From the NCBI GenBank assembly GCA_021786375.1, contig JAJYNL010000014.1, forward strand, positions 1 through 64,000: a stretch of 64,000 bases of DNA, read 5' to 3'. Below are positions 20,317-29,213 of this stretch, piece by piece. Made by a program: the position numbers and the translations under genes. The notes under the pieces were generated by a model. That model did no database searches, was not told the DNA's origin, and saw only the letters and a list, made by a program, of their open reading frames with translations. Within the stretch, counting starts at the first letter, position 1. Each line of letters starts with the position of its first letter. This DNA is from Actinomycetes bacterium (GTDB taxonomy: Bacteria; Actinomycetota; Acidimicrobiia; Acidimicrobiales; Acidimicrobiaceae).

Positions 20317-20979
20317 ATGGATTATCTCACCCAGATCGCGGCAGACGGAGGCGCCTCGGGAGACCACACCGCAGCGGCAACCCGCAAGGCGGCGGGCGGC
20401 TTCGAAGGAGAGATGGAGGAGCTGGGGTCGATCCTGGTGAAACCGTGGATCGACCCCATGGTGGAGTCGCTCGGCTTCGACCCCCGCTCGTCATACGTCG
20501 AGCATTTCTGGCTACCCATCCTCGGTCCCAGCTGCATTTTCCTTCTTCGACGGCTCGCTTACCGGTTCGACCTCGAGGGCGACGCCCAGGAGCTTTCGCT
20601 AAAGGAGATGAGCTGCGAGATCGGACTCGGATCACCTAAGGGCTTTGGCAACTCCATAACCCGCACGCTGAACCGCTGCATCCAATTCGACATGGCTCGC
20701 CTGCTGCCCAACGGGGTTTTGACAGTCAGGCGGTCGCTCCCTCCTTTGAGTCAGCGCCAGTTGGCACGTCTCCCCGAGGAGCTTCGGCTATTGCACGAGC
20801 AGCTGATCAACGGATTCACTGCCGAACCCGGAACGGGCATTCGCAGGCGAAGCGTGCAGCTCGCGGTGTCGCTGGTTGACACGCAGGCGGGCGAGAGCGA
20901 GGCCGTCGAAGCGCTCTTGCGCTGGAAAATCAATGCACAGGTCGCGGCTGAAGCCCTGCAACTGGTTTGGCCACGCTGA
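20317..20979 (+). CDS. Conserved actinobacterial-type protein of unknown function (possible winged-helix)
   Basis: ATG at 20317 behind [37 protein letters not shown] ... LTVRRSLPPLSQRQLARLPEELRLLHEQ. Confidence 0.7.
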   Translation: MDYLTQIAADGGASGDHTAAATRKAAGGFEGEMEELGSILVKPWIDPMVESLGFDPRSSYVEHFWLPILGPSCIFLLRRLAYRFDLEGDAQELSLKEMSCEIGLGSPKGFGNSITRTLNRCIQFDMARLLPNGVLTVRRSLPPLSQRQLARLPEELRLLHEQLINGFTAEPGTGIRRRSVQLAVSLVDTQAGESEAVEALLRWKINAQVAAEALQLVWPR

Positions 20980-21018
20980 GAGTGCCTGCCGATGATTCTT
21001 TGACACCAAAGTAGGCCC

Positions 21019-21091
21019 CGGCACCACCGGGCCTCGGCGTCGGCCCCCGGCCTTGGGAGGCGGGGCCGCATGCCGTCGCCCGGTGGTGCCG
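21019..21091. other. Nested GC-rich inverted repeat between convergent genes
   Basis: CGGCACCACCGGGC (21019-21032) pairs with GCCCGGTGGTGCCG (21078-21091); inner CGGCCCC/GGGGCCG (21041-21047/21062-21068). Confidence 0.75.
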
Positions 21092-21199
21092 CGCTTCCCT
21101 CCGCCGGGCCTCGTCACCGCTCACCTGCGAAACTACCCCCAGCCGGTTAATTCGCACCGGTCGCCGCCGTGGCCCTCAGGCTTAACGCCGTCCGTTCCG

Positions 21200-22678
21200 T
21201 TAGTCGCCGAACTCCTCGAGGAAGTAACAGAGAAGCCGCGCTCCGAAGCCGGTGCCGCCCACCGGCAAGTAGCCGTCCGCGCTCGCCGACCGCGACGGGC
21301 CGGCGATGTCAAGATGTGCCCAGGGGACATTCCCGACGAACTGCGCGAGAAGCATCGCCCCGGCGATGGCGCCCGCCTGTCCTGCCTCGCCCATGTTCTT
21401 GATGTCCGCGACCTCGGAACGAATGTGCTTGCGATAGCGGTCGGGCAATGGGAGCTGCCAGAGCTGCTCGCCTGCCACGTCACCGGCGAAGCCAAGGTCT
21501 GTGACCAGCTCCTGGCTATTGGTGAATACGCCGGCGATCTCCCGGCCCAGGGCCACCACGCAGGCACCTGTGAGCGTCGCGATGTCGACGACATAATCCG
21601 GGGATTCCTCAGTCGCCAGGGCGAGGCCGTCCGCGAGTACCAGCCGCCCCTCGGCGTCGGTGTTCAACACTTCGATCGTCTTGCCCGAACGCGTCACGAG
21701 CACATCGCCAGGCTTGGTGGCCGAGCCGCCCGGCATGTTCTCGGCGAGCATCATGAAGCCGACGACCTTCACCGGCACCTCTAGGTCCGGGAGGGCGAGC
21801 ATGGAGGCGAGAACCGCTGCAGCACCACTCATGTCGGTCTTCATGGTGGTCATGCCGTCCGGGGGCTTGAGGCTGAGACCGCCGGAGTCAAAGGTGATTC
21901 CCTTTCCGACCAGTGCCACCACCTTCTCGGCTGGAGATTTGGGTGTGTAGGTCAGCTTCACCACGCGCGGCGGCTCCGTCGAGCCGCGCGCCACTCCAAT
22001 CAGGCCCCCTAGACGCTCCTCTTCGATACGTCCCTCATCCCATACCTCGATGGAGAGCTCCGGGTGCGCCGCAACAAGTTCATTGGCACGGGCTGCAAAT
22101 ACCGTCGGCGTCATGGCCGAAGCAGGTTCGTTGGCCAGGTCACGCGCGAGGCAGGTGGCTCCGGCAACGGCCACCCCTCGGGCAATCTCCTCGGCTGCGC
22201 CGATCGCTTCGGGGGCCGTCACAACATAGGTCACCCGGCCCAGTTTCGACGCCGCAGCCAGTGCCTCCGGATCTGTTCGGTACTTGTCGAAGCCATAGCT
22301 CGCCAGAACGATACCCTCGGTGAGGTACCGCAGTGACATCGGCCCGAGATTCTCCAGGTAGGAGGGGATGACAACCGAGGCGTCCTCGAATCCCTTGGCG
22401 GACCTGGCAACCGCAGCGCCCACCTTGCGCAGCTCATCGGCATCCTCGGTCCCCGCCGCCATACCCACCACGATCACCGGAGTGGAGCCGGCCAATGGAA
22501 TGAGCAATGTGGTGGCCGCCTTGGCGTTGAACCCGAGGCCGGCCGCGGAGAAGTCCTCCAACGAGGACCCACCCAGCGAGGCAAGGGGCGAGCGCAACTC
22601 GCCCTCCTCGACGAGCTCCACCTTGACAGCGGACGCCGGATCGGCGACCGAACTTGTGATGAATTCGATCTCGGGCAT
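21200..22678 (-). CDS. pepA: Leucyl aminopeptidase (M17)
   Basis: VGKGITFDSGGLSLKPPDGMTTMKTDMSGAAAVLA and NTDAEGRLVLADGLALA. Confidence 0.96.
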   Translation of the reverse strand: MPEIEFITSSVADPASAVKVELVEEGELRSPLASLGGSSLEDFSAAGLGFNAKAATTLLIPLAGSTPVIVVGMAAGTEDADELRKVGAAVARSAKGFEDASVVIPSYLENLGPMSLRYLTEGIVLASYGFDKYRTDPEALAAASKLGRVTYVVTAPEAIGAAEEIARGVAVAGATCLARDLANEPASAMTPTVFAARANELVAAHPELSIEVWDEGRIEEERLGGLIGVARGSTEPPRVVKLTYTPKSPAEKVVALVGKGITFDSGGLSLKPPDGMTTMKTDMSGAAAVLASMLALPDLEVPVKVVGFMMLAENMPGGSATKPGDVLVTRSGKTIEVLNTDAEGRLVLADGLALATEESPDYVVDIATLTGACVVALGREIAGVFTNSQELVTDLGFAGDVAGEQLWQLPLPDRYRKHIRSEVADIKNMGEAGQAGAIAGAMLLAQFVGNVPWAHLDIAGPSRSASADGYLPVGGTGFGARLLCYFLEEFGD

Positions 22679-22728
22679 GCCAACTGGCTCCTGTCTTGTA
22701 CGGCCGGGGAGGAAGCCTCGGCTAGGCG

Positions 22729-23307
22729 CTAGCTCTCCTCGCTCAACTTAGCGCCGGCCTCTGCGCGAACCTCCTTGGCGAGCAGATGCTCGCCCTCCTG
22801 CCAGCGCGCAAGAGCCCAGCACAGATCAGACAGTCGGTTGAGGTACGAACCGACACTCGAGCCCGGGTATGCCCGCATGAAGGGCAGGCTCAGGCGCTCG
22901 GCCCTCCTCACGACAGTCCGCGCCACGTCAAGAGAGGCCGAGAGCGGATTTGACCCCGGAACCACGAATGCCTTGGGCATCTCGAAGCGCTCCATGGTGG
23001 TGTCAATTAGGGTTTCAAGGCGAGAGACCATCTCCGCCGTCACCAGCGTCCTTCCCGGTTCCAGCTTGGATCTGGAGTTCCCGCCCGTTGCCACCTCGGC
23101 CATCAGCACCCAAAGGTCCGCCTCAAGGGAAATAACGGTCTCGTCCAGCTCGGAGCCCCGCTCGCCGAGGGAGCGGGCGAAGCCGAGGTTGGCCTGCGCC
23201 TCGTCGACGGCACCGTTCAACTCGATCTGGTAGGAGTCCTTGCCGACCCTTCCCCCATAAAGGAGGCCGGTGGTTCCGTCATCGCCTTTTTTGGTGTAGA
23301 TCTTCAC
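22729..23307 (-). CDS. Cob(I)yrinic acid a,c-diamide adenosyltransferase, PduO type
   Basis: MKIYTKKGDDGTTGLLYGGRVGKDS; FVVPGSNPLSASLDVARTVVRRAER; LNRLSDLCWALAR. Confidence 0.95.
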   Translation of the reverse strand: MKIYTKKGDDGTTGLLYGGRVGKDSYQIELNGAVDEAQANLGFARSLGERGSELDETVISLEADLWVLMAEVATGGNSRSKLEPGRTLVTAEMVSRLETLIDTTMERFEMPKAFVVPGSNPLSASLDVARTVVRRAERLSLPFMRAYPGSSVGSYLNRLSDLCWALARWQEGEHLLAKEVRAEAGAKLSEES

Positions 23308-23376
23308 GCCATCAAGCTATCGCAACGGGTCGCCATCGACGCTTTTACGTCGCCGCTAGCCTTATATAGAAGCAAG

Positions 23377-26300
23377 ATGGAGAGTGAAATGAGCGACTAC
23401 CTGGACCTTATCAAGGAGCGCGTCGTAATCTTCGACGGTGCCACCGGTACAAACCTCCAGCTGCTGCAGCTCGGTGCAGAGGACTTCGGGGGTGCTCAGT
23501 TCGAGGGCTTGAACGAGCATCTCGTCTTCATGCGCCCGCAAGTCGTGGCCGACCTCCATGCGAGCTTCTTCGAAGTCGGCTCCGACGTCGTGGAGACGAA
23601 CAGCTTCGGCTCCTTCCCCGTGGTCCTCTCGGAGTACGGGATCCCCGGCGCGACCTTCGAAATCAACTTGGAGGCGGCCAAGATCGCCAGGAGGGTCGCC
23701 GCCGAGTTCTCCTCGCCGTCGCGCAAGCGCTTCGTGGCCGGATCGATGGGGCCCGGCACCAAGCTCCCGTCCCTCGGTCAAATCGCCTTTGACGAACTTG
23801 CGGCGGGTTACAAGGAGCAAGCCAAGGGTTTGATCACCGGCGGGGTGGACCTGCTCCTTGTGGAGACCGTCTACGACCTTCTCGGTGCCAAGGCGGCCAT
23901 CATCGGTGCCCGCGAAGCTATGAGCGAGCTGGGTCTATGGGTGCCGATCCAGGCCCAGGTGACGGTGGAGCTAACCGGCCGCATGCTGCCCGGAACGGAA
24001 ATCGCCGCCGCGCTCGTCTCGCTGCGAGCCATGGATGTGGACGTCATAGGGATGAACTGCGCCACGGGTCCCAACGAAATGGGCGAGCACCTGCGCTACC
24101 TCACCCAGAACACCACGATCCCGGTTTCGGCACAGCCGAACGCGGGCTTGCCGTCAGTGGTCGAGGGCAAGATGCACTACGACCTGACACCGGAAGACCT
24201 CGCCCGGGCCCAGCACCGCTTCGTCGAGGAAATGGGGGTCGGCGTCGTCGGCGGGTGCTGCGGCACCACACCTGAACACATATCGGCAGTTGTTCAAGCG
24301 GTTTCGGGGAAGCGCGCCCGGGCCCACACCACTGATGCCCCGCCTGCCGTTTCCTCGCTTTACAGCGCGGCCTCGATCACGCAGGACCTCTCGTACTTCT
24401 CAGTGGGCGAGCGCACCAACGCAAACGGTTCGAAGCGTTTCAGGGAGGCGATGCTCGCGCAGGATTGGGACGTGTGCCTGGAAATCGCGCGCGACCAGGT
24501 AGGCGAAGGCGCGGATGCCATCGACCTGTGCGTCGACTACACGGGCGCGGATGGCACTGAGGACATGGAAGCGCTTGCTTCCCGCCTGGCGACCGCCTCC
24601 ACGCTACCCATCGTCCTGGACTCGACCGAGCCACAGGTGATCGAGACCGGACTCAAGCACCTCGGAGGGCGGCCGATCCTTAACTCGGTGAACCTGGAGG
24701 ACGGTGACGGTCCAGGCACGCGACTCGACTCATTTCTGCGGCTGGCCAAGAAGTACGGGGCGGCCGTGGTCGCCACCTGTATCGACCAGGACGGACAGGC
24801 AAGGACGGCGGAATGGAAGTTGCGCGCAGCCAAGGCCATATATGACGTCGCCACGACGCGCTATGGGATGAAGCCCGGTGATCTTCTCTTCGACCCGCTC
24901 GTGCTTCCGATCTCAACCGGAATGGAGGAATCTCGCCGTGACGCCATCGAAACCATCGAAGGCATCCGGCGCATCAAGGAGGAGTTGCCCGGCGTATTCA
25001 CCCTGGTCGGTCTCTCAAACGTTTCGTTCGGGCTCAACCCGGCGGCCCGAGCTGTACTCAATTCAGTCTTCCTTGCCGAGTGCACCGCCGCCGGCCTGGA
25101 CGCGGCTATCGTCCACCCCTCCAAGATTCTTCCCCTATCCAAGATCGGCGAGCAGGAGAAGCAGGTCTGCCTCGACCTCATCTACGACCGGCGCCGTGAG
25201 GGCTACGATCCGCTATCGGAGCTCATCCGCCTCTTCGAAGGCGTCTCGGCGGCGAACACCGTCAAAGAGGACCTGAGCCTCCTTCCGGTCACCGAAAGAC
25301 TTGCCCGGCGCATCATCGACGGCGACCGTGCCAACATCGTCGCAGACCTTGACCAGGCGCTGGCGGACGGCTACAGTGCGCTGGACCTCATCAACGAACA
25401 CTTGCTGGCCGGGATGAAGGTGGTCGGCGAGCTGTTCGGAGCGGGGCAGATGCAGCTGCCCTTCGTCCTCTCCTCGGCCGAGGCCATGAAGACCGCCATC
25501 GCGCACCTGGAACCGTACATGGAGGCGGCGGCCGTGTCCAAAAAGGGAACGGTCGTGTTGGCCACCGTGAAGGGTGACGTGCATGACATCGGCAAGAACC
25601 TGGTCGACATAATCTTCTCGAACAACGGATACGAGGTGCACAACCTCGGCATAAAAGTGTCCATCTCCGAGATGATCGCCAAGGCACTCGAAGTCAATGC
25701 GGACGCGATCGGCATGAGCGGGCTGCTGGTGAAGAGCACACTTATCATGCGCGAAAACCTCGAGGAAATGGCAAGCCGGGGGCTGGAGAAGATTCCCGTG
25801 CTGCTAGGAGGCGCCGCATTGACCAGAACCTACGTCGAGCGAGACCTGCGCGGGAGCTACCCGGGACGCGTCTTCTATGGTAAGGACGCATTCGAGGGCC
25901 TGAGCGTGATGGACAAGCTCATGCAAATAAAGGCGGGGGCGCTGCGAGACGAGGAGTTCGGCCGGGAGATCGGAACCCGCAAGATCGGTCCCCGCAAGTC
26001 GGAACAGCGCGCGCTCCTTCCCGAGCCTCAGCTGTCGCGCAGTCCGGAGGTGGCGATCGATAATCCGGTCTTTGTCCCGCCCTTTGTCGGGGTTCGGGTG
26101 GCTTCGGGAATCTCCATCGACGACATCGCAAAGTTCCTCAACGAGACCGCCCTGTTCCGCAACCAGTGGGGCTACCGCCCGGAGAAAGGCGAGGCCGACC
26201 CGGAGTTCAAAGAGAGGGTGCGGGCGGTTCTGCGTCAGGAGCTCGACAAGGCGAAGGCGGAGGGGCTCCTAATCCCCAAGGTCGCCTGGGGCTACTTCGC

Positions 26301-26853
26301 AGTGGGTTCCCGCGGGAACCAGCTCCTCGTGTTCTCGGATGCGACCAGGGACAAGATTATCGAAACCTTCGACTTTCCCCGGCAAAAGAGCGAACCGTAC
26401 CTCTGCATATCGGACTTCTTCCGCCCGGCCGACGGTCCGGAGGTTGACTACATTGCCATGCAAGCGGTGACAATGGGCCCCGAGGTCTCCCGGCGCACGG
26501 CGGAGCTCTTCGCATCGAACGATTACGGGGCTTACCTCAGGCTGCACGGCCTCGGGGTCGAGATGGCCGAGGCCCTGGCAGAATACTGGCACCATCGGAT
26601 CCGCACCGAGTGGGGGTTCGTAAACGAGGACGGGGAGAGCCTCGCCGGCCTGTTTCGCCAGAAGTACCGCGGCGGCAGGTATTCCTTCGGCTACCCCGCC
26701 TGCCCGCGCCTCGAGGACAACGAGAAGTTGGTGGCTCTTCTCGGCGCCGACAGGATTGGCATCGAGGTTTCGGAGGGGTTCCAGCTCCATCCGGAGCAGT
26801 CCACGACGGCAATAGTCTGCCACCACCCTCAGGCAAAGTACTTCGTGGCCTGA
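23377..26853 (+). CDS. metH: Cobalamin-dependent methionine synthase
   Basis: GATGTNLQLLQLGAEDFGG, GGCCGTTPEHI, SVGERTNANGSKRF, KGDVHDIGKNLVDIIFSNNGYEVHNLG, C-terminal activation domain. Confidence 0.97.
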   Translation: MESEMSDYLDLIKERVVIFDGATGTNLQLLQLGAEDFGGAQFEGLNEHLVFMRPQVVADLHASFFEVGSDVVETNSFGSFPVVLSEYGIPGATFEINLEAAKIARRVAAEFSSPSRKRFVAGSMGPGTKLPSLGQIAFDELAAGYKEQAKGLITGGVDLLLVETVYDLLGAKAAIIGAREAMSELGLWVPIQAQVTVELTGRMLPGTEIAAALVSLRAMDVDVIGMNCATGPNEMGEHLRYLTQNTTIPVSAQPNAGLPSVVEGKMHYDLTPEDLARAQHRFVEEMGVGVVGGCCGTTPEHISAVVQAVSGKRARAHTTDAPPAVSSLYSAASITQDLSYFSVGERTNANGSKRFREAMLAQDWDVCLEIARDQVGEGADAIDLCVDYTGADGTEDMEALASRLATASTLPIVLDSTEPQVIETGLKHLGGRPILNSVNLEDGDGPGTRLDSFLRLAKKYGAAVVATCIDQDGQARTAEWKLRAAKAIYDVATTRYGMKPGDLLFDPLVLPISTGMEESRRDAIETIEGIRRIKEELPGVFTLVGLSNVSFGLNPAARAVLNSVFLAECTAAGLDAAIVHPSKILPLSKIGEQEKQVCLDLIYDRRREGYDPLSELIRLFEGVSAANTVKEDLSLLPVTERLARRIIDGDRANIVADLDQALADGYSALDLINEHLLAGMKVVGELFGAGQMQLPFVLSSAEAMKTAIAHLEPYMEAAAVSKKGTVVLATVKGDVHDIGKNLVDIIFSNNGYEVHNLGIKVSISEMIAKALEVNADAIGMSGLLVKSTLIMRENLEEMASRGLEKIPVLLGGAALTRTYVERDLRGSYPGRVFYGKDAFEGLSVMDKLMQIKAGALRDEEFGREIGTRKIGPRKSEQRALLPEPQLSRSPEVAIDNPVFVPPFVGVRVASGISIDDIAKFLNETALFRNQWGYRPEKGEADPEFKERVRAVLRQELDKAKAEGLLIPKVAWGYFAVGSRGNQLLVFSDATRDKIIETFDFPRQKSEPYLCISDFFRPADGPEVDYIAMQAVTMGPEVSRRTAELFASNDYGAYLRLHGLGVEMAEALAEYWHHRIRTEWGFVNEDGESLAGLFRQKYRGGRYSFGYPACPRLEDNEKLVALLGADRIGIEVSEGFQLHPEQSTTAIVCHHPQAKYFVA

Positions 26854-26896
26854 ATTGAGGCGCCCTTGACAGGACAGCCGGCGGGCACCGCCGCTC

Positions 26897-28234
26897 ATGA
26901 CCAATAGGACTTCACGGCGCCGGATGGGCGCCCTGGCGGCTACCGCCGCCATCGCAATCGCAGGCTGGGTGGCATTTGCGCAGCACTCTGCCGGAGCTAG
27001 GCCGCCCAAGCTGGAGGGATCGGCCTCCGAAGCTTCCACGGGTGCCATCTCCTCCGCCGAGATGCAGGCGCTGGCCCCGGTGCCTCCCATTCCGAGCCCG
27101 TGGCAGCCGTATGCCACCAAGGTGTGGGCGGGCCCGACCATCCAGTTCCTTGGCCGTAGGACCGGCTTCATCGTCGAGGGACAGGGCCCTAAACCACGTG
27201 TCGACGGGCGTTTGGCGGCGGGCTTCCCTCCCGAATCCTGGCCGGGAACCTCAATCGCGGTAACCCAGGACGGTGGCAGGCGGTGGATGACCACGCTCCA
27301 GGTCCCGACAGGCATCTGGAGCATCGACATTCCGGGGCCGGCGGCAGCCTGGGCGGTGGGGATATCTTCCCTCTACCGAACCAGCGATCAAGGCAGGTCC
27401 TGGAGAACTGTAGGAGAGCCAAAAGGCACCCACCTGGTGGAGGTCCGCTTCGACACCAAGGGACGGGGGCTGGGCATCGACTCAGCCGGATACGCCCATT
27501 TGAGTATCGACGCAGGAGACACCTGGACCACATCGATGAGCGGACCTTACCTGGACGCTTGCCTCACCCAAAAGGGTTCCTGGCTGGCGGCCGACGCCAA
27601 GGGACGCATATGGAGTGTCGCTCCATCCACTCGCGGGCTCGCCTTCTCGCCACCGGCAAGCGTTACCAACCTCCTCGGCGAAGCACAGATCTCCCTCTCC
27701 TGTGGCAGCCGGATCTGGGAGACGATACGTCAGCCGGCCGGCGACGGGTCCGCGCACCCCGCCGGCTTCCTGGTCTTCGTCTCCAGCGGCGATCAGGGTT
27801 ACAAAGTCGCTCTTTCCAGCGGGACTTTGGGGGCCGATACACGTGGCGAGGGCCTCGCATCCCTTGGAACAGGGTTCACCCTTGCCGCGGGAGACACGGG
27901 TGCCGCCGTCGTGGCCGCACGCAGCATCCTTCCCGGCAGGATAGTGGTGCAGACGCGCACCCCCGGGGGGCGCGTTACATCGACGTCCGTCCTCCGCGGC
28001 CCGCCCGATCTGGACTCTTTGCCCGCTTTCATGACAAGTGCCATTCAGGGACTAGCCGTACTGCCTAGCGGCTTCGGCTGGCTGAAGGTGGACGCGGAGA
28101 TTCCCAGCGGCGGAATCCAAGCCCCAGACCCTGACCACTACCTGAGCCTGACGTACCTCACCTCCGACGGCGGGCGCAGCTGGTATCTTCTGCGCAGGCT
28201 GACGGTCAGAACCGCCGGACAAGCAGGCGCCTAG
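26897..28234 (+). CDS. Secreted/membrane-anchored BNR/YCF48-like beta-propeller repeat protein
   Basis: N-terminal hydrophobic segment; repeated GxxW / SxDxGxxW motifs (VTQDGGRRWMTTL, TSDQGRSWRTVG, SIDAGDTWTTS, TSDGGRSWYLL). Confidence 0.8.
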   Translation: MTNRTSRRRMGALAATAAIAIAGWVAFAQHSAGARPPKLEGSASEASTGAISSAEMQALAPVPPIPSPWQPYATKVWAGPTIQFLGRRTGFIVEGQGPKPRVDGRLAAGFPPESWPGTSIAVTQDGGRRWMTTLQVPTGIWSIDIPGPAAAWAVGISSLYRTSDQGRSWRTVGEPKGTHLVEVRFDTKGRGLGIDSAGYAHLSIDAGDTWTTSMSGPYLDACLTQKGSWLAADAKGRIWSVAPSTRGLAFSPPASVTNLLGEAQISLSCGSRIWETIRQPAGDGSAHPAGFLVFVSSGDQGYKVALSSGTLGADTRGEGLASLGTGFTLAAGDTGAAVVAARSILPGRIVVQTRTPGGRVTSTSVLRGPPDLDSLPAFMTSAIQGLAVLPSGFGWLKVDAEIPSGGIQAPDPDHYLSLTYLTSDGGRSWYLLRRLTVRTAGQAGA

Positions 28235-29178
28235 GCGGAAGCCGAGGCCTGAAGCAAGTGGTAGAGCAGGTAGAGCTGCGCAATGGCAAGGGGCTCGCTC
28301 TTCTGATCGTCGCTGATCCGCCCCAGGCTGTCCGGCAACGGCTCGTCGATGCCGAGCTTCGACCAAATCTCCATCTTGACCTCCTGCGCGACCTCGGCCG
28401 GGGCATGGCCATGCACGTGGAGAGCGTCGACCGGCTTGCCGTCGTCGTCGCGGATCAGCTTCAGATGGATCGCCTCACGCGTATCCGAGCTGAGCAGATA
28501 AGTCAGGTCGGGGTGATCAATGGTCGGGCGAAGCAGGATCGAGGCGGAAAGCGGCGTGTTGGGGTCCTCATCGGCATGGGCGCGTCCGAAGCTTATGACT
28601 ATGTCGGCATAAGCACGCTGCGGGCGGATGTAGGCCGCGGACTCCGGCTCCCGCTTGTCCAGATCAGCCAGGACCTGCTCCTCGGTGTAGCCACGCTGGC
28701 TCACGTCGCGCTTCACTTTCCACGCGCGGCGAATTGGCTCGGGCGGGTCCAGATAAACGGTGACGTCGAAGCAGGCGCGCGAGAGCTTGGACCACAACGG
28801 AAACAGACCCTCGACCACGACGAAGCCACTGGGTTCGAAGAGCTCCGGCCGCTCAAGCGTGCCGTGGTGGTGGTCGTAAACCGGCTTCAGAATCGGCTGG
28901 CCCATTGCGACCAGCTGCAGGTGCTGCTCCATGATCTGCAAGTAGTTGCACTCAGGATGAAGGGGCGTGAATGGCAGCGCCTTGCGCTCGATCCTGTCAT
29001 AACGGTGATAGTCGTCAGTGCAGAACGAGCGGATGTTCTCGACCCCCAGAGCCTCGACCAAACCACGGGTCAGGGTCGTCTTGCCAACCGCGGAGTCCCC
29101 CGCGATCGCCAGCATGGGCGTATGCGTAAGTGGGCGCTCGCGATTGGCCTTCTGGATCATTGCCATGCGATGAGACAT
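28231..29178 (-). CDS. prk: Phosphoribulokinase
   Basis: MLAIAGDSAVGKTTLTRGLVEALG, CTDDYHRYDR, LKPVYDHHHGTLERPELFEPSGFVVVEGLFPLW. Confidence 0.95.
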   Translation of the reverse strand: MSHRMAMIQKANRERPLTHTPMLAIAGDSAVGKTTLTRGLVEALGVENIRSFCTDDYHRYDRIERKALPFTPLHPECNYLQIMEQHLQLVAMGQPILKPVYDHHHGTLERPELFEPSGFVVVEGLFPLWSKLSRACFDVTVYLDPPEPIRRAWKVKRDVSQRGYTEEQVLADLDKREPESAAYIRPQRAYADIVISFGRAHADEDPNTPLSASILLRPTIDHPDLTYLLSSDTREAIHLKLIRDDDGKPVDALHVHGHAPAEVAQEVKMEIWSKLGIDEPLPDSLGRISDDQKSEPLAIAQLYLLYHLLQASASA

Positions 29179-29213
29179 GTTGGTTGGTCCTTCCTTACAA
29201 TCGGCGCTACTGC

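Noticed and set aside
23308-23376. Possible cobalamin riboswitch upstream of metH / adenosyltransferase
   Set aside because: The divergent spacer is only 69 bp, too short for a cobalamin riboswitch, with only a weak 5-bp palindrome.
26269-27330. 353-aa minus-strand ORF across the metH 3' end and the propeller gene
   Set aside because: Overlaps two confident plus-strand genes and lacks any domain signature.
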